DNA of 55,911 nt from Candidatus Sulfopaludibacter sp. SbA3 (GCA_945888325.1 CAMDAC010000019.1:1-55911); one strand, 5' to 3'; positions 9,415 through 19,020 are shown, numbered from the stretch's first letter. The notes: generated from the sequence alone by a model not told the origin. Numbers and translations are program-made.

Positions 9415-9786
9415 ATGACCACTTACTATACCAAGGACCATGAATGGATCCGCGTTGACGGCGACACCGGCACCGTCGGCATCACGACCTACGCCGCTGG
9501 CCAACTGGGCGATGTGGTCTATGTCGAGCTTCCAGAAACGGGCGCGAAGTTTGCGCGCGGCGATGATTTCGCGGTGGTCGAGAGCGTCAAGGCGGCCTCC
9601 GATGTCTATGCGCCGGTGTCGGGCTCTGTGCTCGAGGTCAACAGCGCGCTGACGGAGGCGCCAGAGAAGGTGAACGAAGCGGCGCAGGGCGATGCCTGGT
9701 TCGTGCGCGTGAAGCTGGCCGATGCGGGCGAGCTTTCGGACCTGATGGACGAAGCGGCCTATGCCGCCTTTTGCGAAGGGCTCTGA
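9415..9786 (+). CDS. gcvH: Glycine cleavage system H protein (lipoyl carrier)
   Basis: A 123-residue lipoyl-domain carrier that shuttles the aminomethyl group between the P, T and L proteins. The lipoylated lysine is K59 in the ESVKAASDV motif, and the N-terminal YYTKDHEWI and [12 protein letters not shown] segments are typical. A good AAGGAG ribosome-binding site sits about 10 bp before ATG 9415. It lies 20 bp after gcvT and 6 bp before gcvPA. Confidence 0.98.
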   Translation: MTTYYTKDHEWIRVDGDTGTVGITTYAAGQLGDVVYVELPETGAKFARGDDFAVVESVKAASDVYAPVSGSVLEVNSALTEAPEKVNEAAQGDAWFVRVKLADAGELSDLMDEAAYAAFCEGL

Positions 9787-9792
9787 GATCCA

Positions 9793-11136
9793 ATGCGTTA
9801 CCTCCCACTGACCCCCGAAGACCGCGCGAGCATGCTCGCCACGATCGGCGCCAAGTCCGCCGATGATTTCTATACGGATGTTCCCAAGGCTGCGCGCCTG
9901 AAAGCCAAGATTGCTGGCCTGCCGGACCATCAGGGTGAGCTTGCCGTGGAGCGGCACATGACGAAGCTGGCGGCAAAGAACCGTTCGGCCTCGTCAGGCC
10001 CGTTCTTCGTCGGCGCGGGCGCCTACAAGCATCATGTGCCCGCCACGGTGGACATGATCATTCAGCGCTCGGAATTCCTGACGACCTATACGCCCTACCA
10101 GCCGGAAATCGCGCAGGGCACGCTTCAGACGCTGTTCGAGTTCCAGACGCAGGTCGCCGCGCTCACCGCCATGGATGTCGCCAACGCGTCGATGTATGAC
10201 GGCTCGACTTCCTGCGCCGAGGCCGCCGTGATGGCGGCGCGCGTGACGAAGCGGAAGAAAGTCATCCTCTCCGGCGGCCTGCATCCGCACTATGCGGCGG
10301 CGACGCGCCTGCTGTGCGAGGCGCAGGGCCTGACGGTCGTACAGCTGCTGGTCGCCATCGACGGCGAGGGCGAACTGGCGAAATCCGTGGACGGAGAGAC
10401 GGCCTGCGTGATCGGCCAGAGCCCGAACGTGTTCGGCACGGTGACCGACCTCTCGGGCGTGGCGAAAAGTGCGCATGACAAGGGCGCTCTGCTGGTGTCG
10501 GTATTCACCGAAGCCGTGAGCCTCGGACTTGTGACGCCGCCGGGCGAGATGGGCGCCGATATCGCGGCCGGTGAAGGCCAGTCGATCGGCAACGGGCTGA
10601 ACTTCGGCGGGCCGTATGTGGGCCTGTTTGCGTGCAAAGAAAAACTCGTGCGCCAGATGCCGGGACGCCTGTGCGGCGAGACGGTGGACGCGGACGGAAA
10701 CCGCGGCTTCGTGCTGACGCTCTCGACGCGCGAGCAGCATATCCGCCGCGACAAGGCGACCTCGAACATCTGCACGAACTCCGGCCTCTGCGCGCTGGCC
10801 TTCACGTCGCACATGACGCTGCTGGGCGGCAAAGGCCTGAAGCAACTCGCCGAGCTGAACCATGAGGCGGCGTGCGAACTCGCCGATACGCTCGGCGCGC
10901 TCAAGGGCGTCGAGGTGCTGACGCCGCGCTTCTTCAACGAGTTCGCGATCCGCACTCCGGTCGATGCCGAAGCGGTGCTGGCGATGCTGGACGAAGCGGG
11001 CGTGGTTGGCGGCGTGCGGGCCTCGCGCCTGTTCCCCGGCGACCATATGGGCGACGTCATTCTTGTCGCCGCCACCGAATGTACGACGACGGAAGATATT
11101 GCTGCCTATGCGGCCGCGCTGAAGGAGATCATCTGA
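9793..11136 (+). CDS. gcvPA: Glycine dehydrogenase (decarboxylating) subunit 1
   Basis: The N-terminal half of a split P protein (447 aa), PLP-fold type I without the Schiff-base lysine, which is carried by gcvPB. Recognisable segments are [11 protein letters not shown] at the start, [39 protein letters not shown] and [12 protein letters not shown]. With GcvPB it decarboxylates glycine and loads the remaining aminomethyl group on lipoyl-GcvH. Its TGA overlaps the ATG of gcvPB by one base. Confidence 0.97.
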   Translation: MRYLPLTPEDRASMLATIGAKSADDFYTDVPKAARLKAKIAGLPDHQGELAVERHMTKLAAKNRSASSGPFFVGAGAYKHHVPATVDMIIQRSEFLTTYTPYQPEIAQGTLQTLFEFQTQVAALTAMDVANASMYDGSTSCAEAAVMAARVTKRKKVILSGGLHPHYAAATRLLCEAQGLTVVQLLVAIDGEGELAKSVDGETACVIGQSPNVFGTVTDLSGVAKSAHDKGALLVSVFTEAVSLGLVTPPGEMGADIAAGEGQSIGNGLNFGGPYVGLFACKEKLVRQMPGRLCGETVDADGNRGFVLTLSTREQHIRRDKATSNICTNSGLCALAFTSHMTLLGGKGLKQLAELNHEAACELADTLGALKGVEVLTPRFFNEFAIRTPVDAEAVLAMLDEAGVVGGVRASRLFPGDHMGDVILVAATECTTTEDIAAYAAALKEII

Positions 11137-12707
11137 TGGGCATGAACACTCAGGGGCGCCCCACCGCGCCGGCCTCTGCCTCGGGCGCCACCCTCGAAAC
11201 CGTGTCCGGCTCGCGCGGACTTCTTCAGCGTGAGGATCTCCTGTTCGAGATCGGCACGCCGGAGACGACCGGTGTGGACTTGCCGAAGCCGAAGGGCACG
11301 AAGAGCCGTCTCGGCGGCGTGAAGCGGAAAGTGGACACCGGTCTTGCCGGCCTGTCCGAGCCGCAGGCCGTGCGCCACTACATGCGCCTGTCGCAGAAGA
11401 ACTACGCGATCGATCTCGGCCTCTTCCCGCTGGGCTCATGCACGATGAAGCACAACCCGCGCCTCAATGAGAAGATGGCGCGCCTGTCGGGCTTTGCGGA
11501 CATCCATCCGCTGCAGCCACAGGCCACGGTGCAGGGCGCGCTGGAGCTGATCAATGAGCTGGCGACCTGGCTGAAGACGCTGACGGGCATGCCGTCGGTC
11601 GCAATGAGCCCGAAAGCCGGCGCGCATGGCGAGCTGTGCGGCATGCTGGCCATCCGCCAGGCGCTGATCGCGCGCGGTGAGGGCGAGACGCGCAAGCGCG
11701 TGCTGGTGCCTGAGTCCGCCCACGGAACAAATCCAGCGACGGCGGTGCAATGCGGGTTCATCGTGGACGAGATCAAGGCTGACAAGCGCGGCCGGGTCGA
11801 CATGGAAGACCTGAAATCCAAGCTGGCCCGTACCGACGATATCGCCGGGATTATGCTGACCAACCCGAACACCTGCGGCCTGTTTGAGACTGACATCAAG
11901 AATATCGCCGACCTTATCCACAAGGCGGGCGGGTATTTCTATTGTGACGGCGCAAACTTCAACGCCATCGTCGGCCGGGTGCGACCCGGCGATCTTGGTG
12001 TCGATGCGATGCACATCAACCTGCACAAGACGTTCTCCACGCCGCATGGTGGCGGCGGTCCCGGCTCCGGCCCGACCGTTTTTTCGGAAGCGCTCGCGCC
12101 CTACGCGCCGGTGCCGTTCGTCACGAAGGATGAAGACGGGCTCTACCGGCTGGTGGAGCATGTGGACGGCGAGGCCAGCGAGAGCTTTGGCCGGATGGTG
12201 GCCTTCCATGGCCAGATGGGCATGTTCGTCCGGGCGCTGACCTACATGCTGAGCCATGGTGCGGACGGCCTCAAGCAGGTCGCCGAAGACGCCGTGCTGA
12301 ACGCGAACTATGTCCAGGCCCGCCTCAAGCATGTGATGACGCCGGCGTTTGACGGCTTCTGCATGCACGAGGCCTTGTTCTCGGATGCGTTCACGGCAGA
12401 CGGGATCGAGACCATCGACATCGCCAAGGCGCTGATCGACGAGGGCTATCATCCGATGACGATGTATTTCCCGCTGGTGGTGCACGGCGCGATGCTGATC
12501 GAGCCGACCGAGACAGAGTCCAAGGCGGAGCTTGACCGGTTCTGCGATGCGCTGGAATCCATCGCGCGGCGTGCAGCGCAGGGCGATGAGACGCTGAAAG
12601 GCGCGCCTTACCTTGCGCCGGCCAAACGCCTCGACGAGACGCGGGCGGCCCGCAAGCCCGTGCTGAAGTGGACCGCGCCCGAGCCGGAGCGCGTCGCAGC
12701 GGAGTAA
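11136..12707 (+). CDS. gcvPB: Glycine dehydrogenase (decarboxylating) subunit 2
   Basis: The PLP-bearing half of the split P protein, 523 residues. The Schiff-base lysine is K298 in NLHKTFSTPHGGGGPG. Other family segments are GSCTMKHNPRLNE, KAGAHGELCGM, ESAHGTNPATA, MLTNPNTCGLFE and CDGANFNA. I take ATG 11136, which overlaps the gcvPA stop (TGATG); the open frame runs further upstream inside gcvPA but that part is a shadow. It ends the gcv operon; the next gene is convergent with only 4 bp between. Confidence 0.97.
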   Translation: MGMNTQGRPTAPASASGATLETVSGSRGLLQREDLLFEIGTPETTGVDLPKPKGTKSRLGGVKRKVDTGLAGLSEPQAVRHYMRLSQKNYAIDLGLFPLGSCTMKHNPRLNEKMARLSGFADIHPLQPQATVQGALELINELATWLKTLTGMPSVAMSPKAGAHGELCGMLAIRQALIARGEGETRKRVLVPESAHGTNPATAVQCGFIVDEIKADKRGRVDMEDLKSKLARTDDIAGIMLTNPNTCGLFETDIKNIADLIHKAGGYFYCDGANFNAIVGRVRPGDLGVDAMHINLHKTFSTPHGGGGPGSGPTVFSEALAPYAPVPFVTKDEDGLYRLVEHVDGEASESFGRMVAFHGQMGMFVRALTYMLSHGADGLKQVAEDAVLNANYVQARLKHVMTPAFDGFCMHEALFSDAFTADGIETIDIAKALIDEGYHPMTMYFPLVVHGAMLIEPTETESKAELDRFCDALESIARRAAQGDETLKGAPYLAPAKRLDETRAARKPVLKWTAPEPERVAAE

Positions 12708-12711
12708 GTTG

Positions 12712-14079
12712 TCAGTTCGCCGCCGCCATGTCCTGGCGGCGGCGGAAGACCGCGCGGCGCAGATGCCCGAAGCCGTGGCTGATCGGGCGCTCCAGCAGCC
12801 GGTAAGACAGCCATGCCACGAGCAGGCTGGCGGTCAGCGACGTCACGATCAGGGCGATATTGTCGATCGGCCCCGGGTGTCCGAGGCGGAAGACGGCCGG
12901 AAGGATTTCGCGTTCTTCCGCCGTGTTGAAGATCAGACGCACCGGCGCCAGCACCATCGGGTGGCAGAGGTAGAGCGAGAAGGACCAGTCGCCCACGCGC
13001 GCGAACGCGCTGTGGACTTTCCCCAGCGGCCCTTCCAGGGCGCGCAAGGTGTCCGGCCGTGCCTGTCCGCCGAGCCAACCGAGCCAGAGGACCGCCAGCA
13101 TGGCCAGCGCGCCGATTACGGCAGACATGATGGCGGCGCCGAGCCGGTCGTCGAACGGACTGTCGCTGACGAGATTGTACAGCAGGCTGATGAGGGCGGC
13201 GCACAGCGCGCCGACGGCTGCCGGTAACAGCCAGGCCTGGCGCCGGGTGAGCTCCAGCGTCGCAAAGCCGTAGACGAGCAGCGTGCAGGGCAGGCCGAAC
13301 CAGACGACGCGTCCCCACATCAGGAGGTTGTCATCTTCCGCGCCCTGGAAGGTGAGGCTGGCGAGCAGCCAGAGCGTCCCGATCAGGGTGACCACGCCGC
13401 CGCGCCAGGCAAGGCCTCCCGAAACCGCCAAGCCGACCGCGGCGCCCATGATGAATTCCATCGTCATCGGATAGAAGATCAGTGCGCTGACATCCCCGGC
13501 GAAGGGTTTGGTCAGGCCCACAAAGGACGCGCCGACAATTGCTGCGCCCCAGACCAGCAGACCCCAATGCCAGAACCGCCGGGGCACCAGCAGGAACAGG
13601 GTGAAGACGAGGTAGAAGTACATCTCGTGGATGAGCGTCCAGCCGACGCCGAGGACCGGGTGGGCCGGCTGGGGGGCGAGGAGGAAGGACTTGATCATGT
13701 AGGGCGTCAGCGGCTGGCCCTGGCTGACGCGTTCCCAGCCTGCGCCGAAGCCCAGCCCGTTATAGACGATGAACATCGCCGTCATCACCGCGGCAAAGAT
13801 CCACCAGATCGGATAGATCCGCGTCACGCGGGCGAAGAGGAAATCGAGGGCTGATTTCACGCCGGCCCGCACGCCGGTGGTGACGTGCACCATAATGAAA
13901 CCAGAGATGACGAAGAAGAGGTCCACCCCGGCATAGCCGTTGGTGATCAGGCCGTTGAGCAGCGGCAGTTCGGTCAGGCCGTTATGGGCGATCGCCAGGG
14001 CTTCCATGGCCCGGATGTGGTAAATCACCACGAGCAGGGCCGCGAAGCCGCGGAGGATCTGGATGGACTGTAATTTCAC
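12712..14079 (-). CDS. Acyltransferase family 3 (OafA/YrhL type) membrane protein
   Basis: A 455-residue protein with about ten to eleven membrane segments. It opens with LQSIQILRGFAALLVVIYHI, holding the conserved Arg and His (H21) of acyltransferase-3 proteins, followed by GVDLFFVISGFIM and FLFARVTRIYPIWW. The C-terminus has the SLYLCHPMVLAP segment. The family O-acylates extracellular sugars, peptidoglycan or lipids using cytosolic acyl donors. No glycan cluster is adjacent, so the acceptor cannot be guessed. Confidence 0.9.
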   Translation of the reverse strand: MKLQSIQILRGFAALLVVIYHIRAMEALAIAHNGLTELPLLNGLITNGYAGVDLFFVISGFIMVHVTTGVRAGVKSALDFLFARVTRIYPIWWIFAAVMTAMFIVYNGLGFGAGWERVSQGQPLTPYMIKSFLLAPQPAHPVLGVGWTLIHEMYFYLVFTLFLLVPRRFWHWGLLVWGAAIVGASFVGLTKPFAGDVSALIFYPMTMEFIMGAAVGLAVSGGLAWRGGVVTLIGTLWLLASLTFQGAEDDNLLMWGRVVWFGLPCTLLVYGFATLELTRRQAWLLPAAVGALCAALISLLYNLVSDSPFDDRLGAAIMSAVIGALAMLAVLWLGWLGGQARPDTLRALEGPLGKVHSAFARVGDWSFSLYLCHPMVLAPVRLIFNTAEEREILPAVFRLGHPGPIDNIALIVTSLTASLLVAWLSYRLLERPISHGFGHLRRAVFRRRQDMAAAN

Positions 14080-14123
14080 GCAGTCCCCATGCCGCTACAC
14101 GCAATTGGCAACAAAAAGTTACC

Positions 14124-14138
14124 CGGTTGTAGCAACCG
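14124..14138. promoter_or_regulatory. Small palindrome in a divergent promoter region
   Basis: CGGTTG-TAG-CAACCG is a perfect 6-bp inverted repeat 45 bp upstream of the acyltransferase start, in the gap shared with the gene at 14217. It could be an operator for either gene; no regulator is encoded nearby. Confidence 0.3.
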
Positions 14139-14216
14139 TGCAACGCTCCTGCCAGACTTTCGACACAGGTGGCCTGTTACTCTGGAACCGAGCTCCAGAG
14201 GTCCCATATCCCCGAC

Positions 14217-14558
14217 ATGCCCCACGAAAACACCTCCTTGCCGCCCGAACCGACCTATGCGCCGCCGATAACGATCAACGTCCTGCGGCAGGGCGTGAAC
14301 GTGGCGGTGCGCCAGGTGCTGGCGTTCTTGGGACTCGGCCTGATCGTGCTGTCGGTGCCGGTCGGTTTCGCCACGCCCTTCCTGCCGGTCGGCCTGCCGA
14401 TGGCGGTGGTGGGCGCGGTTCTCCTCGGGCGCAATGCCGTCTGGGGCCGCCGCTGGATGGAGAGCGTGCTGATGCGCCATCCCCGGATCGAGAAGATGGC
14501 GCCGAACTGGTTGATGACGCGCGTCTTCGGCCGGGAAAAGCGCGTGTTCACTGACTAG
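14217..14558 (+). CDS. Small membrane protein of unknown function
   Basis: 113 residues with a Pro-rich N-terminus (ENTSLPPEPTYAPP) and two hydrophobic helices (about 33-52 and 56-72) joined by a short FATPFLPVGLP turn. A basic, amphipathic C-terminal tail containing WGRRWMES and FGREKR follows. The layout of two helices around a Pro/Gly-rich turn, then a basic tail, resembles small 'PGPGW'-type membrane proteins, but I do not claim membership. I chose ATG 14217, which gives the compact protein. It is divergent from the acyltransferase. Confidence 0.65.
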   Translation: MPHENTSLPPEPTYAPPITINVLRQGVNVAVRQVLAFLGLGLIVLSVPVGFATPFLPVGLPMAVVGAVLLGRNAVWGRRWMESVLMRHPRIEKMAPNWLMTRVFGREKRVFTD

Positions 14559-14564
14559 AATACG

Positions 14565-14575
14565 CCCCCCCCCCC
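14565..14575. repeat. Homopolymer C tract (11 nt)
   Basis: An uninterrupted run of 11 cytosines lies 6 bp after the stop of the gene at 14217 and about 120 bp before the amidohydrolase start. Such tracts can slip in replication; whether it affects expression is unknown. Confidence 0.8.
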
Positions 14576-14697
14576 GCGACCTTTCGGCAACATTTGTATC
14601 GGGACTCACAGCGGATCTTTGCAGAGGGCGCTTGCCGTCTTGCCATTCCCGCAAAACGCCGCACACATGAGGCGCTGGAACGACATGTGGGGCTGTG

Positions 14698-16104
14698 ATG
14701 CAATTCGGAAAACTGTGCCTGGTGGCGGCCGCTGCGCTTGCGCTGGCCGCGTGTGAAGCGCCGGGCAGCCGGGACAAAGAGGATGCGGGCGCGTCAACGC
14801 TCGCCAATCCCTTTCCGTCGACTTACAAGCCGTATCCCTCGCAGACGCTGCTGATCGCCAATGCGACCGTGCTCGACGGCGCGGGGGCGCGGATCGAGAA
14901 CGGTTCGGTGCTGATCGAGGGCGGCAAGATCAAGGCGGTCGGCGCGGACCTGACGGCGCCGGAAGGCGCGGTCACTCTCGATGCACGCGGCAAATGGGTC
15001 ACGCCTGGCATCATCGACAATCACAGCCACCTCGGCGCCTACCCGTCGCCGGGTGTGGATTCACATGGCGATGGCAACGAGATTTCCGGACCGGTGACGG
15101 CGGAGGTCTGGGTCGAACACTCGGTCTGGCCGCAGGACCCCGGGTTCACCCGCGCGCTGGCTGGCGGCATCACTTCGCTGCAGATCCTGCCGGGCAGCGC
15201 CAACCTGTTTGGTGGGCGCGGGGTCACGCTCAAGAACGTGCCGGCGCGCACCGTGCAGGCGATGAAGTTCCCCGGCGCGCCCTACACGCTGAAGATGGCG
15301 TGCGGCGAAAACCCCAAGCGGGTCTACGGCTATGGCCGGGGCTCGACACCGGGCGGGGCGCCGTACTCGCGGATGGGCAATGTCGCCGGTTACCGCGACG
15401 CCTGGATCCAGGCGGCCGACTACAAGAAGAGGATGGAAGCGGCAGAGTCCGGCGCCGGCGATCCGCCGAAGCGCGACCTGGAACTCGAAACGCTGGCCGG
15501 TGTGCTCAGCGGCGACATCCTCGTCCACATGCACTGCTACCGCGCGGACGAGATGGCGCAGATCATGGATATCTCGAACGAGTTTGGCTACAAGGTAGCC
15601 GCCTTCCACCACGCGGTCGAAAGCTACAAGATTGCCGACAAGCTCGCCGCCTATGGCGTATGCTCGTCGATGTGGGCCGACTGGTGGGGCTTCAAGATGG
15701 AGGCCTATGACGGCATCCCGGAGAACATCCCTCTCGTCCATAATGCCGGCGCCTGCGCGATCGTGCATTCTGACAGTGATGTCGGCATCCAGCGTCTCAA
15801 CCAGGAAGCCGCCAAGGCCTGGGCGGACGGCAAGCGGATCGGGATCGACATTCCCATCGAGATCGCCTGGCAGTGGCTGTCGCTGAATCCGGCGAAGTCC
15901 CTCGGCGTGGACGCGCAGACGGGCAGTCTCGAGCCCGGGAAGATGGCGGACGTCGTGGTCTGGTCCGGCAATCCCTTCAGCAGCTATGCCAAGGCCGAGA
16001 AGGTCTATGTGGACGGCGCCCTGATGTTTGACCGCAACGATCCGGCGAACCAGCCGGTGATGGATTTCGAACTTGGCCAGCCCGGCGAAGGAGACCGCAA
16101 ATGA
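14698..16104 (+). CDS. Exported amidohydrolase-superfamily lipoprotein
   Basis: 468 residues with a lipoprotein signal, MQFGKLCLVAAAALALAAC. The amidohydrolase fold has the expected metal-site elements in order: WVTPGIIDNHSHLG (HxH, strand 1), DILVHMHCY, KVAAFHHAVES and IVHSDSDVG (late Asp). It ends with the LEPGKMADVVVWSGNPF segment of the small beta domain. It is probably a periplasmic hydrolase of cyclic amides or peptides; the substrate is unknown. GTG 14695 is an alternative start. Its last codons overlap the next gene by ATGA. Confidence 0.88.
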   Translation: MQFGKLCLVAAAALALAACEAPGSRDKEDAGASTLANPFPSTYKPYPSQTLLIANATVLDGAGARIENGSVLIEGGKIKAVGADLTAPEGAVTLDARGKWVTPGIIDNHSHLGAYPSPGVDSHGDGNEISGPVTAEVWVEHSVWPQDPGFTRALAGGITSLQILPGSANLFGGRGVTLKNVPARTVQAMKFPGAPYTLKMACGENPKRVYGYGRGSTPGGAPYSRMGNVAGYRDAWIQAADYKKRMEAAESGAGDPPKRDLELETLAGVLSGDILVHMHCYRADEMAQIMDISNEFGYKVAAFHHAVESYKIADKLAAYGVCSSMWADWWGFKMEAYDGIPENIPLVHNAGACAIVHSDSDVGIQRLNQEAAKAWADGKRIGIDIPIEIAWQWLSLNPAKSLGVDAQTGSLEPGKMADVVVWSGNPFSSYAKAEKVYVDGALMFDRNDPANQPVMDFELGQPGEGDRK

Positions 16105-17366
16105 TCCGCCACCTGCTTATCAGTCTCGCTGCGGTCGCGGCCTCCCCGTTCGCCTTGGCGCAACCCGTCGCGATCTATGGCGAAACGGTCTGGACCGGCA
16201 CTAGCCAGGGCACGATCTCGGACGGTGTGGTGGTCATCGACAATGGCCGCATCGTCTCGGTCGGCCCTGCCTCCGCGCGGGTGCCTGCGGGCGCCACCGA
16301 AGTGCGCGCGCAATGGGTGACGCCCGGCCTGATCTCCGCCTTTTCGCGCACCGGCCTGACGGAAGTCAGCGGTGTCGACGACGCCAATGACACGGGCGCC
16401 GCGAGCTCTGCCTTTTCGGCCGCGCTGAATGCGGCGGACGGATTCAACCCCGACACCACCTCCATTCCGGTTACCCGCCTCGACGGGTTTACCCGGATCG
16501 CCGTTGCGCCGCAGGCGCAGAGCAAGCTGTTCGGGGGTCAGGGCTTCCTCGCGGACACGAGCGGCCTGACCGGCAGCGTGTTTCGTGAACGGGCCTTTGC
16601 CTATGTCGTGCTCGGCGAGAGCGGCGCGCAGCTTTCCGGCGGCTCGCGTCCGGCGGCCTGGGCGGCCTTGCGCGGGGCGTTTGATGACGTGCGCTTCTTC
16701 GCGGCGCGGTACATGAGCCACAATGAGGGCAATGTGCTGACGCGGATGGACGCGCTGGCCCTGATGCCGGCGGTCAAGGGCGATCAGCTGATCCTGTTCC
16801 AGGCGAGCCGCGCGAGCGACCTCAATGCCATCATGGACTTCAAGGAGCAGAACCCTGCCTTGCGGCTGGCGATTGTCGGCGCGGATGAAGGCTGGCGCGT
16901 CGCGCCGCGGCTGGCGGAGCTCGAGATCCCGGTCATCGTGGATGCCTTCTCGAACCTGCCTTCGAGCTTCTCGCAGCTGGCCTCGACCAGCGAGAACGCG
17001 AAGCGGCTCGCCGAGGCCGGTGTGACGGTGGCGATCGTGAACCTCGACAATGATAGCCACCTGGCGCGGCTTGCGACCCAGATTGCCGGAAATGCGGTCG
17101 CAAACGGGATGGACTTTGACGCGGCGATGCGGGCCCTGACGACCGCGCCTGCCGAGATCTTCGGTATGACCGGGCTCGGCGTGCTGGCGCCCGGTGCGCG
17201 GGCCGATGTCTTGGCCTGGGACGGCGATCCGCTCGAAGTCACCTCGGCGCCCTCGGCGGTCTATATCGACGGGGAGGCCCAACCCATGGAGTCGCGCCAG
17301 ACCAAGCTGCGCGACCGCTACCGGACGATCGACGAAAGCCAGAAGCCGATGGCGTTCAAGCGGTAG
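16101..17366 (+). CDS. Exported amidohydrolase-like protein lacking canonical metal ligands
   Basis: 421 residues with a cleavable signal peptide (MIRHLLISLAAVAASPFALA). Both ends keep the amidohydrolase framework: DGVVVIDNGRIVSVG and WVTPGLISAF at the start, LAPGARADVLAWDGDPLEV at the end. At the strand-1 metal site the HxH pair is replaced (GLISAFSRTG), and the late Asp region reads AIVNLDNDSHLA rather than an HSDSD-type motif. It is coupled to the preceding enzyme by ATGA overlap, so it may be a non-catalytic partner of it (inference). Confidence 0.82.
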   Translation: MIRHLLISLAAVAASPFALAQPVAIYGETVWTGTSQGTISDGVVVIDNGRIVSVGPASARVPAGATEVRAQWVTPGLISAFSRTGLTEVSGVDDANDTGAASSAFSAALNAADGFNPDTTSIPVTRLDGFTRIAVAPQAQSKLFGGQGFLADTSGLTGSVFRERAFAYVVLGESGAQLSGGSRPAAWAALRGAFDDVRFFAARYMSHNEGNVLTRMDALALMPAVKGDQLILFQASRASDLNAIMDFKEQNPALRLAIVGADEGWRVAPRLAELEIPVIVDAFSNLPSSFSQLASTSENAKRLAEAGVTVAIVNLDNDSHLARLATQIAGNAVANGMDFDAAMRALTTAPAEIFGMTGLGVLAPGARADVLAWDGDPLEVTSAPSAVYIDGEAQPMESRQTKLRDRYRTIDESQKPMAFKR

Positions 17367-17523
17367 GTGAACCAAATTTAATCCCGGAAACGGGGCGCCC
17401 GGCAGCTTGCTGGGGGTGGCTGTTCAACTGCCGTAAATGTTTCGGCCAGCACGCTGATTTCTTTGCCGTATAGCCGCCGCAATCAACGGCGAAGTAACTA
17501 CGCCAGTCGAGGTGGGTAGAGTC

Positions 17524-18261
17524 ATGCTGTTTGCGTTTCTGATTTCGCTTGCCGTGGCCACGGGCACGGGCCCGATGCATGCCGCCCTGGAGGCCACCGA
17601 AGCGCCGGATACGCTGCGCGCTGCCTTCACGGTCGAGCTCGTCTCGAACAGCGCGAACCACACCTACCTGTTTGACCCCCGCTTGCCGCCAGGCGCGCGG
17701 TGGGTCGTGCTGGAGCATCGCGGCAATGATCCGGAGCTCGACCAGGTGGCCGCCAGCTGGGCCGCCGAGCCTGCGCCGGACGGGCGCCTGTTTCCGGACG
17801 ACCTGCGCGAGAGCCTCGGGCCGTCGGTCGATGTGAATTCGGACGGGGATGCCTGGCGCATCAATTTCCGCCATCAGCCCAATTACAACGACACCGAGTT
17901 CGACGTCTGGGCGGCCGAGCGCCTCAAGGCGACAGCCTGGCTCGATCCAGTCGGCGAACGGTTCCAGCGCATCGATTACACCCTGCCCAAGCCCGTGAAC
18001 GGGCCCTCGGGCGGCAGGCTCACCCGCTACGAGCAGAGCTACCTGCTGAAGACCGAGCCACGCTGGGGCTTTTCCTATGTCTCCGGCTTCACGATCGATC
18101 TGGAGGCGCGCGCCGCGTTCAAGCGGATCGAGCGGCGGTTCGAGGCTAAAGTGACAGACGTCTACTTCTTCTTTGCGAGTACTGACGCCGAGGCGGCGTA
18201 TGACGCCCGGCGGGCCGAAGCGCTACAGATGGCCTCTGGACCCACGTCGCCGGGGCGCTAG
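17524..18261 (+). CDS. Hypothetical exported protein
   Basis: 245 residues with a likely signal peptide (MLFAFLISLAVATGTGPMHA). The mature protein is mixed alpha/beta, with VNSDGDAWRINF, LDPVGERFQRIDYTLPKP and VTDVYFFFASTDAEAAYDARRAEAL, and no cysteines. I do not recognise a named family. ATG 17524 is chosen over GTG 17512 because it opens the signal peptide. It ends 10 bp before the DUF1489 gene and may be cotranscribed with it. Confidence 0.72.
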   Translation: MLFAFLISLAVATGTGPMHAALEATEAPDTLRAAFTVELVSNSANHTYLFDPRLPPGARWVVLEHRGNDPELDQVAASWAAEPAPDGRLFPDDLRESLGPSVDVNSDGDAWRINFRHQPNYNDTEFDVWAAERLKATAWLDPVGERFQRIDYTLPKPVNGPSGGRLTRYEQSYLLKTEPRWGFSYVSGFTIDLEARAAFKRIERRFEAKVTDVYFFFASTDAEAAYDARRAEALQMASGPTSPGR

Positions 18262-18271
18262 ACTCGGGCGC

Positions 18272-18688
18272 ATGACGATTCACATGGTCAAGCTCTGCGT
18301 CGGCGCAGACGATATCGATGATCTCGCCGACTGGCAGAAACGCCTCATGAAAAAGCTGCCCAACCCCGTGCACCACACGCGGATGGCGCCGAAACGCGCC
18401 GAGGAAATGCTGGATGGCGGCTCGATCTACTGGGTGATCAAGCGCGCGATCCGCGTCCGCCAGCGCATCATCGACATCCGGTCGGTGCCGGACGATGAGG
18501 GCAAGACGCTGTGCGAGCTGGTGTTCGATCCCGAGCTCGTGCGCACCTATGCCCAGCCGAAACGCCCGTTCCAGGGCTGGCGCTACCTGAAGCCAGGTGA
18601 GGCACCGCGGGACCTGAAGTCCGGCGAGGCGGCGATCGACCTGCCGCCCAGCCTCGACGCGGCCCTCAAGAATGCCGGCGTCTGGTAG
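18272..18688 (+). CDS. DUF1489 family protein
   Basis: 138 residues beginning MTIHMVKLCVGADDIDDLADWQ, followed by HHTRMAPKRAEEML, GGSIYWVIKRAIRVRQ and RPFQGWRYLKPGEAP. This pattern is characteristic of DUF1489, a soluble protein conserved across alphaproteobacteria with no assigned function. Length matches the family. Confidence 0.9.
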   Translation: MTIHMVKLCVGADDIDDLADWQKRLMKKLPNPVHHTRMAPKRAEEMLDGGSIYWVIKRAIRVRQRIIDIRSVPDDEGKTLCELVFDPELVRTYAQPKRPFQGWRYLKPGEAPRDLKSGEAAIDLPPSLDAALKNAGVW

Positions 18689-18786
18689 CGTCCAGTCGCC
18701 CAAACCCGAAGCAGCATTGAAAAACGGCGCAGGGTGGTGGAAACACGGCGCTGCTGACCAACCCGTTTTCCCGAAAGGCCGCGCCT

Positions 18787-19020
18787 ATGCCCCAGTTCGA
18801 CATGATCCTCCTCACGCCGCAGGAGGCCGAAGGCGCCAATGTGATCGAGCACAAGGCCGGCGCGCCCGTGCATGAAGGCGGCGGCGACGAGACCTACCGG
18901 TGCGGCGGCTGCAAGACGAAGCTGCTGGTCAATGTCTCCCACCGCGATGCCCACGGTGTCATCATCAAGTGCGGCAAGTGCGGCAAGATCAATACCGAGC
19001 CGCATCACCACCATCATTGA
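18787..19020 (+). CDS. Small zinc-ribbon protein with C-terminal poly-His tail
   Basis: 77 residues. Two CxxC knuckles, CGGC near residue 38 and CGKC near 64, form a likely zinc ribbon (YRCGGCKTKL...IKCGKCGKIN). The protein ends TEPHHHHH, a natural run of five histidines that could bind zinc, nickel or copper. The N-terminal half (PQFDMILLTPQEAEGANVIEHK) is not recognised. There is no membrane segment. It could be a small metal-binding or nucleic-acid-binding protein; function unknown. Confidence 0.72.
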   Translation: MPQFDMILLTPQEAEGANVIEHKAGAPVHEGGGDETYRCGGCKTKLLVNVSHRDAHGVIIKCGKCGKINTEPHHHHH

